A stretch of 64,000 nt of DNA from Fluviicola sp. (GCF_029266855.1 NZ_JAQSWB010000007.1:186001-250000), one strand, 5' to 3'. Counted from the first letter of the stretch, positions 34,153 through 43,967 are shown. A program made the numbers and translations. The notes: a model not told the origin generated them from the letters alone.

Positions 34153-35050
34153 CTAATTGAATTTGATTTTTTAAATCGGCTATATTTTCAAAACGCTTTT
34201 CATCACGAATATGTTGCATTACTTCGACTTTAATCTGTTGATCGTATATTTCTTTATTAAAATCAAACAGGTAAATCTCTATTGTAATCTGACCGTTATT
34301 GGCAACGGTTGGTCTAGTCCCGATATTCATTACACCGTAAATCAATTGCTCTCCAAGATAAGCTCTGGCAGCGTAAACTCCATTTTTCGGGAAAATTTTC
34401 TCTGTATTCTCCAGATCAATATTTGCTGTCGGGAAACCGATTGTGCGGCCAATTTGCTGTCCTTTCACAACCTTTCCCTGCAAGACGAAAGGGCTACCCA
34501 TTAATTCAGCAGCATATGACACCTTTCCTTCTAAGATCGCATTTCGAATCTTGGTTGAACTAATGGTGATCTCACCTGCAGAAATTGCCGGCAGCTGGAA
34601 GACTTTAAAATCATACAATTCACCCAATTCCTGTAATTCCTGGAAGGAGCCTTCCCTGTTCTTGCCAAAATGATGATCGTGACCGATGTGCATTTCACTT
34701 ACCCCGATTTGGTTCACAAGTACGTCACGCACAAATTCCATTGCAGACAAGCGTGAAAACTCCTTGGTAAAAGGGAAAAGAATAACCGTGTCTAAACCTA
34801 GTTTTTCCAGTTTTTCCAGTTTTTCATCAACTGTATCAATCAATTTAACTGAATAACTATCCGGATAAAGAACTTTTCTCGGGTGTGGTTCAAACGTAAA
34901 TAAAACAGATTCTTTGTTCTCCCGCCTGGCTTTCTGAACCAGTGAACGGATAATTTCCTGATGGCCTAAATGTACTCCATCATATGTTCCCAAAGTAAGT
35001 ATTGGACTATTAAACTTAGTATCTGAATTCAATTGCCGAACTACACGCAT
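34112..35050 (-). CDS. ribF: Bifunctional riboflavin kinase / FAD synthetase
   Basis: A 312-residue RibF, which phosphorylates riboflavin to FMN and adenylates it to FAD. The N-terminal nucleotidyltransferase domain has GTYDGVHLGHQEII near residues 21-34 and HIGHDHHFG near 124-132; the C-terminal riboflavin kinase domain has GRTIGFPTANID near 201-212 and GVMNIGTRPTV near 237-247. The frame opens 7 codons earlier, but MRVVRQLNSD is the better family start. It is followed by, and overlaps, the LRR gene. No FMN riboswitch was seen ahead of it. Confidence 0.94.
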   Translation of the reverse strand: MRVVRQLNSDTKFNSPILTLGTYDGVHLGHQEIIRSLVQKARRENKESVLFTFEPHPRKVLYPDSYSVKLIDTVDEKLEKLEKLGLDTVILFPFTKEFSRLSAMEFVRDVLVNQIGVSEMHIGHDHHFGKNREGSFQELQELGELYDFKVFQLPAISAGEITISSTKIRNAILEGKVSYAAELMGSPFVLQGKVVKGQQIGRTIGFPTANIDLENTEKIFPKNGVYAARAYLGEQLIYGVMNIGTRPTVANNGQITIEIYLFDFNKEIYDQQIKVEVMQHIRDEKRFENIADLKNQIQLDEITARNYFSLRK

Positions 35051-35086
35051 GGTACAAATGTAGTTAAACAAAAAAAGTGGTGATGT

Positions 35087-35122
35087 AAAAGTAGCGGTGA
35101 AAAATTTTTCACCGCTACTTTT
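35087..35122 (-). terminator. Perfect 36-bp palindrome terminator of the first CHU_C adhesin gene
   Basis: AAAAGTAGCGGTGAAAAA is followed directly by its reverse complement, giving an 18-bp stem with U-rich ends. It overlaps the last base of the stop codon. Confidence 0.85.
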
Positions 35123-38100
35123 TATCTTATTAATTGAATGTTTCCATGACCGGTCAGTATTTTTCCATTTATTCCTTCGATTTCATAAGTAAAGAAATAA
35201 ACACCTTCAGAAGCAATATCTCCGTTAACGGTTCCATCCCAGTAGGCTTGAACACCATCGTAATTACACATTTTGTCTCCCCAACGGTTTACGATGGTAA
35301 CCTTAACAGACTTCACATAACTAACCGTAATAAAAAACGTGTCATTATTATTATCCCCGTTTGGAGTAAAGATATTTGGAATCACTACGATTGGATCCGG
35401 AAGCGGATTTACACTAATCAACAAGCTATCCGTATCAACACAAGAACCATTCGCAGCAGTCAAAACCACCAGATATTCTCCCGGACCCGTATACACGTAT
35501 TGCTGCCCGGAAGTGTTATTGGAATTAGCCTGTGCCCCATTCCCAAAACTCCAATTATAGCTGGTAGCATTCAATGAATTGTTATCAAAATTCACCGTCA
35601 GATCCGGAAAACCTTCTGTTACATCAGCAGAAACAACTGCCGTAGGTATCAGAACAATAGTCACTGTAACCTGATCCGTATTTACACACCCATTCATGTC
35701 AGTTCCGGTAACCGTATAGGTTTGAGTAGATCCAGGAATAAATGATATTCCGTTTGTAACGCCATTATTCCAAACGTATGTCTGAGCTCCAGAGCCAGAA
35801 AGGGTCGCAGCACTTCCAATACAAATGGATTGATCTGCACCCGCATTCACACTTGGAAGCGGATTTACCGTTACAATTAGCTGGTCCGTACTCTGACAGC
35901 CGGAGGCATCAGTACCTGTTACAGTATAGGTTTGTGTAGAACCAGGTGTAAATGAAACACCATTTGTAACTCCATTGTTCCAGCTATATGTTTGAGTTCC
36001 TGTTGCAGTTAGTGTCACCGAGCCTCCCTGACAAACGGATTGATCAATTCCTGCATTAACAGGAGCAGGCAGATTTACCGTTACCGTTACCTGATCCGTA
36101 TTTACACATCCATTCGCATTGGTCCCAGTTACTGTATAAGTTTGTGTGGAACCTGGAATAAACGAAACGCCATTTGTCACTCCATTGTTCCAGGTATAAG
36201 AAACCGCCCCGGAACCATTCAATGTCACAGAAGTTCCCTGGCAAACAGTTTGCACCGCCCCGGCATCAACCGCAGGAAGTGGATTTACAGTAACAACTAC
36301 TTGATCTGATCCCTGACAACCGTTAGCATCTACCCCTGTAACAGTATACGTTTGTGTGGAGGCGGGTGTAAATGAAACACCGTTTGAAACACCATTGTTC
36401 CAGTTATAAGATTGTACACCCGAACCACTTAACACCACCGGATTTCCTATGCAAACTGCTTGATCGCTTCCGGCATTAATAGGTGGATTCGGATTTACTG
36501 TTACCTGAATGGTTGAATTTGCAGCACATCCATTCGCATCTGTTGCAGTAACGGTGTAATTTGTTGTCGCTGCCGGACCAACTGTGTTGCTTGATCCGTT
36601 TGGCAACGAATTACTCCAGCTGAAAACGTAAGACCCATTCCCTCCGGTTGCTTGAGCATTCATGGTTACACTGCCACCGACACACATCGATAAGGGTGTA
36701 TTTGTGGTCACGTTCACAGGAGTGGGTTGGGCAATTGTAACTGAAATTGTATCGTGACAATTATTCCCGTCTGTTACAACATAATTATATGTTCCTACTG
36801 CTAAACTTGTAAATGTATTTGATACCTGAGAAGAACCCCCAACAGGAGAATAGGTATATGGTAACGGAGTTCCTGCTCCTCCAAGCTGGACACTTCCATC
36901 ACTTAATCCATTACAAGATACATCTTGATTATCTATTAAAAGTGCGGTTAAGTTGTTTACAATGCCCACCGTAACCGGCACGGATGCAGAACAACCATTA
37001 TCATCAACAACCTGAATCGTATAAGTTCCACCTGCAACATTGTTAAATGTCGGACTTGTTTGAGATGTCCCTCCATTCGAAGAATAATGTAATGTTCCGG
37101 TTCCTCCTGCTCCTGATACAGTTAAACTTCCGTCGCTACCGGAGCAACTTGCATCTGTTTCCGATACAAAAGAAATGGTTACAACAGTCGGTTGTGTTAT
37201 GGTTACAGGCTGAGTATCGGCACATCCATTCGCATCTGTCACTTCAATAGTATAGGTTCCTGCCGCTAAGTTGGAATAAGTACCACCGGATTGGATCGAC
37301 CCGCCGTTTAATGTGTAAGTGTAAGGAATTTGCCCACCTGAAACAGCAGTTACAGCCGAACCATTTGAACCGCCATTACAAGAAACATTGGTGCTGCTTG
37401 CAAGTGTTAAATCAATCGTACTTGGTGGATCAACAGTTGCAGCAATACTTCCTTGACAACCATTCATATCCTGAACCAGAACAGTATAGCTGCCTGCTGC
37501 TAAATTTATAAACACTCCGCTTGTTTGCCAGGTTACACCGTTATCAATCGAATATTGATAACCACCAGCACCACCTGTTCCCTGTACTTCAAAACTACCG
37601 GTCGGTCCGGCACAAGTAGGAGGTGTTGAAGCAATTTCATTTCCGGAAGGAGTTGAAGGGTCAGGAGAAACAATCATATTATCAGTCTTGACAATGACCG
37701 TTCCGTCACAGGCAGTATAAGTTACTTGAGCAGTATATGTCGTAGTTACTACAGGACAAACGTTTACGGTGTTTCCGGCACCTATACTCGTTCCACCCTG
37801 AAACCATTCCGTAGAATAAATCGGTGCTCCATTTGGAGTAAAACGCCAACCTTCAGGTGTTGAAACCGTCCAATCCGGTGAAGTATTTCTGTTAGGAGCT
37901 GCAATTCCAGCCGTACCGGCCGGATTTTGAATACCAATAATTGCTGCACCGCCATTCCAGCTTGAACACAGGCCTTTATTGTTAACATATACGTCAATCA
38001 CATTCGTAGTTTCATACAAAACCATCATAAAGGTGGAGAAAACACTACCATTGCAAGAGGACGAATAGTGAGGCAAACCGTTGTAAGACACAACAAATAT

Positions 38101-38607
38101 TCTACATGGCGCCGATCCAACAACATACCATTTTACGGTTCCACCGTAAGACGGATCAATGTCATGATAAATCCCAAAAATATCACCTGCCGATGTCAGA
38201 CTGGCTGAAGGGCATGAAGCCGTAAAAGACCAAGGCTGGCCGGTTGGAGCATATGTTCCGAATTTAATTGATCCGTTTGACCCGATCTTACATGATGTAT
38301 ATGATTGCCCATAATAACAAAAGGTAAATGGCAAAGTGATCTGCGGACTCCAAACATCATCAGTACCAACAGAAACTCCCGTTCCACCAGCCTGATTATA
38401 AGCAATCGGTGGTGTATGAGGAATCGATGCTACCGTATAAGTAGTTGTGGCACCTGCATGAAACGGTGTTGCATTTAATGTTGCGCATGGCTGATTACAC
38501 GTAAGTGTCTGATCTGCCCCCGCGTCAACACTTGGACAGCCAGGAAATTGAGCTAACGCCGTGGAAAATACTGACAGGATTCCCATCAGAGTAGTAGTAA
38601 GTTTCAT
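35122..38607 (-). CDS. Giant modular surface adhesin with SprB-like repeats and CHU_C C-terminus
   Basis: A 1161-residue secreted protein starting MKLTTTLMGILSVFSTALAQ (ATG 38607; the frame extends 19 codons upstream without a signal). The N-terminal part resembles the beta-sandwich domain of Bacteroidota adhesins (residues 20-250). It is followed by four SprB-like repeats near 320-650 (GGYQYSIDNG, GTYTIEVTDANGC), about five Ig-like modules of about 70 residues (VNAGADQSICIGSAATLSGS, TYTVTGTDMNGC), a PKD-like domain (YNWSFGNGAQA) and a CHU_C/type B T9SS tail with PNIFTPNGDNNNDTF and VKVTIVNRWGDKM. It would be exported by T9SS and displayed for gliding or adhesion. The modules match those of the neighbouring adhesin. 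Confidence 0.88.
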   Translation of the reverse strand: MKLTTTLMGILSVFSTALAQFPGCPSVDAGADQTLTCNQPCATLNATPFHAGATTTYTVASIPHTPPIAYNQAGGTGVSVGTDDVWSPQITLPFTFCYYGQSYTSCKIGSNGSIKFGTYAPTGQPWSFTASCPSASLTSAGDIFGIYHDIDPSYGGTVKWYVVGSAPCRIFVVSYNGLPHYSSSCNGSVFSTFMMVLYETTNVIDVYVNNKGLCSSWNGGAAIIGIQNPAGTAGIAAPNRNTSPDWTVSTPEGWRFTPNGAPIYSTEWFQGGTSIGAGNTVNVCPVVTTTYTAQVTYTACDGTVIVKTDNMIVSPDPSTPSGNEIASTPPTCAGPTGSFEVQGTGGAGGYQYSIDNGVTWQTSGVFINLAAGSYTVLVQDMNGCQGSIAATVDPPSTIDLTLASSTNVSCNGGSNGSAVTAVSGGQIPYTYTLNGGSIQSGGTYSNLAAGTYTIEVTDANGCADTQPVTITQPTVVTISFVSETDASCSGSDGSLTVSGAGGTGTLHYSSNGGTSQTSPTFNNVAGGTYTIQVVDDNGCSASVPVTVGIVNNLTALLIDNQDVSCNGLSDGSVQLGGAGTPLPYTYSPVGGSSQVSNTFTSLAVGTYNYVVTDGNNCHDTISVTIAQPTPVNVTTNTPLSMCVGGSVTMNAQATGGNGSYVFSWSNSLPNGSSNTVGPAATTNYTVTATDANGCAANSTIQVTVNPNPPINAGSDQAVCIGNPVVLSGSGVQSYNWNNGVSNGVSFTPASTQTYTVTGVDANGCQGSDQVVVTVNPLPAVDAGAVQTVCQGTSVTLNGSGAVSYTWNNGVTNGVSFIPGSTQTYTVTGTNANGCVNTDQVTVTVNLPAPVNAGIDQSVCQGGSVTLTATGTQTYSWNNGVTNGVSFTPGSTQTYTVTGTDASGCQSTDQLIVTVNPLPSVNAGADQSICIGSAATLSGSGAQTYVWNNGVTNGISFIPGSTQTYTVTGTDMNGCVNTDQVTVTIVLIPTAVVSADVTEGFPDLTVNFDNNSLNATSYNWSFGNGAQANSNNTSGQQYVYTGPGEYLVVLTAANGSCVDTDSLLISVNPLPDPIVVIPNIFTPNGDNNNDTFFITVSYVKSVKVTIVNRWGDKMCNYDGVQAYWDGTVNGDIASEGVYFFTYEIEGINGKILTGHGNIQLIR

Positions 38608-38671
38608 ATTTAGTAGCAATAAGTAACGAGTAGTGTAAACGAAGATATATAAAAAAGGTTGCAAATCAAAA

Positions 38672-38715
38672 AAAAGGTGTGCAAATCATTGAATATCAAT
38701 ATCTGCACACCTTTT
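38672..38715 (-). terminator. Intrinsic terminator of the second CHU_C adhesin gene
   Basis: AAAAGGTGTGCA pairs with TGCACACCTTTT (12 bp) across a 20-nt loop, followed on the minus strand by further T residues. It is about 23 bp after the stop codon. Confidence 0.8.
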
Positions 38716-38737
38716 AAGCTTCTATTTACTTATCCGT

Positions 38738-41539
38738 CTAATCCCTTATCAACTGCACATTCCCTTGTCCTGTTTGAGTTGTTCCATCCAAACCTGTTGC
38801 GGTAAATTTATAGAAGTAGACACCGTCCTCTGCATAATTTCCATTTACACGGCCATCCCATGATCCGTTTACACCTGAAATCCGTGCCATTGTATTTCCC
38901 CATCTGTTAACAATCGTCAGGTCTAAAGAAACTGCGTTCTCTAAACGAATAAAGAAAATATCGTTGTTCCCGTCACCGTTTGGAGTGAAGATATTCGGCA
39001 TGACAATGGTCATCGGAGGAAAAGGAATCACGATAACTTCCAATTGTGCAGTATCCTGGCAAATACCATTACTTGCTGTCAGAACGACCGTGTATGTGCC
39101 TGGTGTCTGATAAATGGAAGATGGCGTTGCCAAAACATCTGTAGTATGGAATACCAGTCCGTTTCCAAAGGTAAAGTCATAGGAATTTGCATTCACACTG
39201 GAATTATTGAATTCAACTTCCAATCCCGGAGTTCCGGAAAGTGGAGACTCATTCCCCAAAACAGCAAGCGGAACAGGGACAACCGTTACTACAATTGTAT
39301 CACTATCCTGGCATCCTGCAGTACTTGTCCCGGTCACCACATAGGTATTAACCCCAAGTGGTGGTGTGAAACCGGTGTTATTCGGCAGTGCATTTGACCA
39401 ACTATAAACAGATGCACCTGTGGCATTTAATGAAATCTGGGTTCCCGCACAAATAGTCTGGTTTGCTCCGGCGTTAACCGAAGGAATAGGATTTACCGTA
39501 ACTGTCACCTGGTCTGTATCCTCACAGCCGTTCGGGGCCGTTCCGGTAACAGTATAAGTTGTTGTTGATCCGGGAGTAAATGACACTCCGTTTACCACCC
39601 CATTGTTCCATGAATAAGTTTGAGCTCCGGTAGCTGTTAATACAACTGATCCTCCAGCACAGATTGCTTGATCGTTCCCGGCATTCACGGTGGGTGATGC
39701 ATTAATAGTAACTGTGACCTGGTCGGTGTCTGTACATCCATTGGCGTCAGTTCCTGTAACCGTGTAAGTTTGAGTTGAAACTGCAATGAACGGAACCCCA
39801 TTTGTAATGCCACTGTTCCAGGTGTAATTTTGCGCTCCGGAACCACTCAGTGTTACAGACTCTCCCTGACATACGGCCTGTGACGCTCCAGCATCAACAA
39901 CAGGAAGCGGATTTACCGTAACTGTAACCTGATCTGTTCCTTCACAACCAAATGCATCTGTTCCCGTTACGGAATATGTTTGGGTTGAAGCCGGGTTGAA
40001 AGCCACTGCGTTTGTAACTCCATTATTCCAAACATAGGTTTGTGCTCCTGAGCCGGAAAGAATGACCGGATCACCGAAACAAATTGTTTGATCTTGTCCG
40101 GCACTTACAGGTATCGTTGTATTTACAGTCACAAGAACATCATCCGTATCCTGACAGCCATTTGCAGCAGTTCCGGTAACAGTATATGTTGCTGTTGCAC
40201 CGGGAGTGAACGAAACTCCATTTGTTACTCCGTTATCCCACGTATAAGTCTGAGCTCCTGAACCGGAAAGCGTTACCGGCTGGCCTGAACAAACAGTTTG
40301 ATCCGGTCCTGCATCAACTATTGGATAAATGACATTCACACTTGTGGAAACAGGTAATGATTGACAAGTTGTACTCTCATAAGATGTTGTAGCTACCATG
40401 GTGAAAGTTGAAACTCCTGCAGGCAAGCCGCCCGCTGATGTATTGGCAGAAGTAGGATTTGAAACTCCCGGCCCGGTCCATAATAAAGTAGTATTAGCTG
40501 TTATGGTAATGGGAGTTGTCAATAGTGGTGATACCGGAACCTGGAAAATAGAAGCTGAAGCTGCTGTACAGGAGTTATCATTAATTATTGAGCTAATTGC
40601 ACCTGACGCATATGAGATGGATGTCGGTGAACCACAAACTGATGTGAGGTTCGAAAAAGTGATATTTGCATTGGTTAAAGCACCTACATCTGCGCCGATA
40701 CAGTCGTAAATCTGCACAGCCCAGCCACCCGCAGCGGCGTTACAGCCAATCAGACTTGACCAGTTTATCGGGGTATTTGCAGGACCATAAGTACTATAAG
40801 TTCCTCCCAATGAAGCCGGCGCGGGGCTGCAAACATTTAAATTGCCGCTTGGAGCCGTTGTAAAACAGAGATTATTCACACCATCGGCGCTGTTACAGGT
40901 CGAGCCCTGTCCTATCGCCCCCGGGTTTGGAAGCAACAAGATCGTAGGAGAACCGCAAGCTGGCGGACCAACCAAATAAAAGGCCAAATCCGAAACAAAT
41001 GTGTGGTTTGCGGAAAAACAAACCTGGATCTCGGTATTTACATTGATCAGAGATTGTGGCGGGGGCGGATTATAATAAGAAAATGATCCGGTCGTGTTTA
41101 CAGTTGACGATAAAGAGGCGTTATTACAATTAGATAAGGTACTCGACGCAGTAACCTCGGTGTTCAGGTTCCATACCCAGGCTACCAAACAGTCGGTCAC
41201 AGTGTTTGAAGCATCGCGTATTTCAACACGGTAACCATCACTTGCAAGATTTGATATTGTAGAAGTTGGGCCAACCTGAACTGAAAGCGGTTGCCACGAA
41301 AAATTTGTTTGATCGTGATAATACCAATTGAAAGTAAATGGTCCCACGCCACTTGTCGGGGTAGCGGTTAAACTCCCCTGTTGCGCTCCAAGCGTGGTTC
41401 CGCACCAGATATAAATCGGATCATTGGGGGCACCGTTTGTATATGAAGTCAATGAGGCGCCCGAGTTTCCGTTTGGAACCAATTGTGCATGACCGGTCAT
41501 TGAACTTGCGAATGCAAGAAAAACAAGTAACTTTTTCAT
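38738..41539 (-). CDS. Giant modular surface adhesin with P-domain-like region and CHU_C C-terminus
   Basis: A 933-residue secreted protein starting MKKLLVFLAFASSMTGHAQ. A region near 140-300 (HTFVSDLAFYLVGPPACG, WAVQIYDCIGADVG) resembles the proprotein-convertase P domain. Five Ig-like modules of about 70 residues follow near 405-750 (VDAGASQAVCQGESVTLSGS), then a PKD-like segment and a CHU_C/type B T9SS tail (MPNIFTPNGDGNNDIFF, LDLTIVNRWGN). It is a likely T9SS surface adhesin. It starts 2 bp after a small secreted-protein gene. Its module sequence closely parallels the next adhesin, pointing to duplication and exchange. Confidence 0.87.
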   Translation of the reverse strand: MKKLLVFLAFASSMTGHAQLVPNGNSGASLTSYTNGAPNDPIYIWCGTTLGAQQGSLTATPTSGVGPFTFNWYYHDQTNFSWQPLSVQVGPTSTISNLASDGYRVEIRDASNTVTDCLVAWVWNLNTEVTASSTLSNCNNASLSSTVNTTGSFSYYNPPPPQSLINVNTEIQVCFSANHTFVSDLAFYLVGPPACGSPTILLLPNPGAIGQGSTCNSADGVNNLCFTTAPSGNLNVCSPAPASLGGTYSTYGPANTPINWSSLIGCNAAAGGWAVQIYDCIGADVGALTNANITFSNLTSVCGSPTSISYASGAISSIINDNSCTAASASIFQVPVSPLLTTPITITANTTLLWTGPGVSNPTSANTSAGGLPAGVSTFTMVATTSYESTTCQSLPVSTSVNVIYPIVDAGPDQTVCSGQPVTLSGSGAQTYTWDNGVTNGVSFTPGATATYTVTGTAANGCQDTDDVLVTVNTTIPVSAGQDQTICFGDPVILSGSGAQTYVWNNGVTNAVAFNPASTQTYSVTGTDAFGCEGTDQVTVTVNPLPVVDAGASQAVCQGESVTLSGSGAQNYTWNSGITNGVPFIAVSTQTYTVTGTDANGCTDTDQVTVTINASPTVNAGNDQAICAGGSVVLTATGAQTYSWNNGVVNGVSFTPGSTTTYTVTGTAPNGCEDTDQVTVTVNPIPSVNAGANQTICAGTQISLNATGASVYSWSNALPNNTGFTPPLGVNTYVVTGTSTAGCQDSDTIVVTVVPVPLAVLGNESPLSGTPGLEVEFNNSSVNANSYDFTFGNGLVFHTTDVLATPSSIYQTPGTYTVVLTASNGICQDTAQLEVIVIPFPPMTIVMPNIFTPNGDGNNDIFFIRLENAVSLDLTIVNRWGNTMARISGVNGSWDGRVNGNYAEDGVYFYKFTATGLDGTTQTGQGNVQLIRD

Positions 41540-41541
41540 AA

Positions 41542-41850
41542 CTACCTGGATGATTTAAGTTCGTTAATTCGCTTGGTGATCTTGTTTTTCTCACTGAGAT
41601 AATACTCCCGGTCGGATTCCGACGCCTCGTTCAGCTTGATCGATACCTGGGACAATGCCTCAATACATTCCGGAAGATTCCAGTCTTCAAGTGTTCGGAT
41701 ATGAATCTGTTCGATCTTTTCCGGAGTACTTTCAACACCCTTGGCCTGGTGAACAATTACCCCATTCGGTAATTGAGTGGTATTTGATTGTGAATGGCCC
41801 AATGTATGTGATGCACAAACATAGAGACCCAAAAGAATTTCTTTTCTCAT
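41542..41850 (-). CDS. Small secreted protein upstream of a CHU_C adhesin
   Basis: A 102-residue protein not assigned to a family. A possible signal peptide (ILLGLYVCASHTLGHSQ) is followed by a short mature part with a predicted coiled-coil near 65-100 (IEALSQVSIKLNEASESDRE, KNKITKRINELKSS). It lies 2 bp upstream of the second CHU_C adhesin gene and is surely cotranscribed. It could be a periplasmic or surface companion of the adhesin, but that is only inference from position. Confidence 0.6.
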   Translation of the reverse strand: MRKEILLGLYVCASHTLGHSQSNTTQLPNGVIVHQAKGVESTPEKIEQIHIRTLEDWNLPECIEALSQVSIKLNEASESDREYYLSEKNKITKRINELKSSR

Positions 41851-42015
41851 TTCAGTAGTAGAATAACAAATTTGGTGTTTCAGTAATGTTTTAAGATAAA
41901 CGCCGGGTATTTCAGAAAAGTTGCACTCTACTCAACGATTTTTTTCGTTGATCTATCAACTTTTGATCTTTTTAAATTAAAATAACAAGCCGAACTCAAT
42001 TATCTTCCTTTTTTA

Positions 42016-42046
42016 TTGCACCAATACCATAAATGTGGTATTTTTG
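42016..42046 (+). promoter_or_regulatory. Promoter of the sufABCD operon
   Basis: TTG (42016-42018), a 20-bp spacer and TATTTTTG (42039-42046) match the Bacteroidota consensus. The predicted start gives a leader of about 50 nt. Confidence 0.6.
42023..42042 (+). promoter_or_regulatory. Inverted repeat overlapping the suf promoter (candidate operator)
   Basis: AATACCA (42023-42029), 6 nt, and TGGTATT (42036-42042) form a perfect 7-6-7 inverted repeat that overlaps the -7 element by 4 bp. A bound regulator would block transcription. An Fe-S sensing Rrf2-type or similar repressor is one candidate; none is encoded in the window. Confidence 0.5.
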
Positions 42047-42103
42047 TCAACGAAATACAGCTTTATTTAAAATTAATCTAAATAAAGAAAGAATACACTT
42101 GTC

Positions 42104-42427
42104 ATGATTACAGTAACAGAACAAGCCAAAAAACAAGCGATTCGCTTGATGGAAGACGAAGGCAAAGCAGGCTATTTCATTCGGGTTGGGGTTGATGGAG
42201 GAGGCTGCTCCGGATTAATGTACCAACTTACATTTGACAATCAAGAAAACGCAGATGATAAGGTTTTTGAAGACAACGGTGTTAAAGTCGTTGTGGACAA
42301 AAAGAGCTTTTTATACCTCATTGGAACCACCCTGGATTTTTCGGGGGGGTTAAATGGAAAAGGCTTTGTGTTTTCAAATCCGAATGCAGGAAGAACTTGC
42401 GGTTGCGGGGAATCTTTCTCATTATAA
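42104..42427 (+). CDS. sufA: A-type iron-sulfur assembly protein (HesB/IscA/SufA family)
   Basis: A 107-residue A-type carrier that takes part in Fe-S delivery. The three conserved Cys are seen in GGGCSGLM (near 37) and CGCGESF (near 101-103). It starts MITVTEQAKKQAIRLMED, normal for the family. As first gene of a sufA-B-C-D run with close spacing (18 bp to sufB) it is a housekeeping Suf component. A candidate promoter and operator lie about 50-90 bp upstream. Confidence 0.92.
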   Translation: MITVTEQAKKQAIRLMEDEGKAGYFIRVGVDGGGCSGLMYQLTFDNQENADDKVFEDNGVKVVVDKKSFLYLIGTTLDFSGGLNGKGFVFSNPNAGRTCGCGESFSL

Positions 42428-42445
42428 TAATAGTACAAAGTTTAG

Positions 42446-43891
42446 ATGGGTTATACTGAAAATGATTTAGCGAAGGATTTAGAAAATTCGGAATACAAAT
42501 TCGGCTTTACAACCGATATCGAATCGGATAGAGCTCCGCTTGGATTGAATGAAGATATTATTCGGTTTATTTCTGCAAAGAAAGAAGAACCTGAATGGTT
42601 GCTGGATTACAGGTTGAAATGCTTTAAGATCTGGTCAGAAATGACCGAACCTTCCTGGGCACACATCACGTATCCGAAACCGGACTTTCAGGGGATTTCA
42701 TATTATGCAGCTCCAAAACAAACCAAAAAATACGAAAGCTGGGATGATGTGGATCCTGAGATGAAAGCCACGATGGCAAAACTGGGAATTTCCATGGAGG
42801 AACAACAACGCTTAACAGGTGTGGCAGTTGATTTCGTAATGGATTCGGTTTCAGTTGCTACGAGCTTTAAAGCTAAGCTGCAAGAATTGGGAATCATTTT
42901 TTGCTCCTTCTCAGATGCAGTTCAAGAACATCCTGAATTGGTAAAACAATACATGGGCTCTGTGGTTCCTGCAACTGATAATTTCTATGCTGCTTTAAAT
43001 TCAGCTGTTTTTACGGACGGTTCGTTTTGTTATATTCCAAAAGGAGTCAGATGTCCGATGGAATTATCAACTTACTTCCGAATCAACGAAGCAAATACAG
43101 GTCAGTTTGAACGTACCTTAGTCATTGCAGATGAAGGTTCATATGTTTCTTACCTGGAAGGATGTACTGCTCCTCAACGGGATGAAAACCAATTACATGC
43201 GGCAGTTGTGGAATTGATTGCATTGAAAGACGCTGAAATCAAATACTCAACGGTTCAAAATTGGTATCCCGGAGATAAAAACGGACAAGGAGGTATCTTC
43301 AACTTCGTTACGAAACGTGGAATTTGTGAAACCAATGCTAAAATCTCCTGGACACAGGTTGAAACAGGCTCTGCAGTTACCTGGAAATATCCCTCTTGTA
43401 TCTTAAAAGGAGATAATTCGGTTGGAGAGTTCTATTCTGTTGCTGTTACCAATAATTTCCAGCAGGCAGATACCGGAACGAAAATGATTCACTTGGGTAA
43501 AAACACCAAAAGCACGATCATTTCTAAAGGAATTTCAGCAGGGAAATCTCACAATTCTTACCGCGGATTGGTTCAGATTCATAAAAATGCACACAATGCC
43601 CGCAATTTCTCTCAGTGTGATTCTCTATTGATGACTGATGAATGCGGGGCACATACCTTTCCGTATATTGAATGTAAAAATCCAAGTGCTAAAATTGAGC
43701 ACGAGGCAACTACTTCGAAAATCGGGGAAGATCAGATATTTTACTGTTTGCAGCGTGGTATCTCGGAAGAAAAAGCCATCAGCCTGATTGTAAACGGGTA
43801 TTGCAAAGAAGTCTTGAACCAGCTTCCTATGGAATTCGCGGTTGAAGCACAAAAATTATTGACGATCAGTTTAGAAGGATCGGTAGGATAA
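42446..43891 (+). CDS. sufB: Fe-S cluster assembly scaffold SufB
   Basis: A 481-residue SufB, which with SufC and SufD forms the scaffold on which Fe-S clusters are built. It has the conserved [14 protein letters not shown]-like N-part (near 153-167), the internal motif [13 protein letters not shown] (near 202), and the C-terminal [20 protein letters not shown] segment near 429-448. It is full length. The hairpin-forming region 43895-43957 separates it from sufC. Start MGYTENDL is the only reasonable one. Confidence 0.95.
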   Translation: MGYTENDLAKDLENSEYKFGFTTDIESDRAPLGLNEDIIRFISAKKEEPEWLLDYRLKCFKIWSEMTEPSWAHITYPKPDFQGISYYAAPKQTKKYESWDDVDPEMKATMAKLGISMEEQQRLTGVAVDFVMDSVSVATSFKAKLQELGIIFCSFSDAVQEHPELVKQYMGSVVPATDNFYAALNSAVFTDGSFCYIPKGVRCPMELSTYFRINEANTGQFERTLVIADEGSYVSYLEGCTAPQRDENQLHAAVVELIALKDAEIKYSTVQNWYPGDKNGQGGIFNFVTKRGICETNAKISWTQVETGSAVTWKYPSCILKGDNSVGEFYSVAVTNNFQQADTGTKMIHLGKNTKSTIISKGISAGKSHNSYRGLVQIHKNAHNARNFSQCDSLLMTDECGAHTFPYIECKNPSAKIEHEATTSKIGEDQIFYCLQRGISEEKAISLIVNGYCKEVLNQLPMEFAVEAQKLLTISLEGSVG

Positions 43892-43894
43892 AAG

Positions 43895-43957
43895 AATTAG
43901 CAATGGATTAATTATCAAGGTGAAAACCTGTTCTTGATAATTCGCCAATTCATAATT
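43895..43957 (+). other. Intercistronic hairpin between sufB and sufC
   Basis: Arms 43895-43919 and 43933-43957 are imperfectly complementary over 25 nt, with a perfect inner 10 bp (AATTATCAAG and CTTGATAATT) and a 13-nt loop. No T-run follows, so it could stabilise or process mRNA rather than terminate. Confidence 0.55.
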
Positions 43958-43967
43958 AAAGAATAGG

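Noticed and set aside
34990-35120. FMN riboswitch before ribF
   Set aside because: The leader before the ATG is short and occupied by the adhesin terminator; no RFN-type conserved blocks are present.
35700-40300. Regular DNA repeats across the two CHU_C genes considered as a CRISPR-like array
   Set aside because: The period is about 210 bp, in frame, and encodes repeated Ig-like modules; no cas gene is present.
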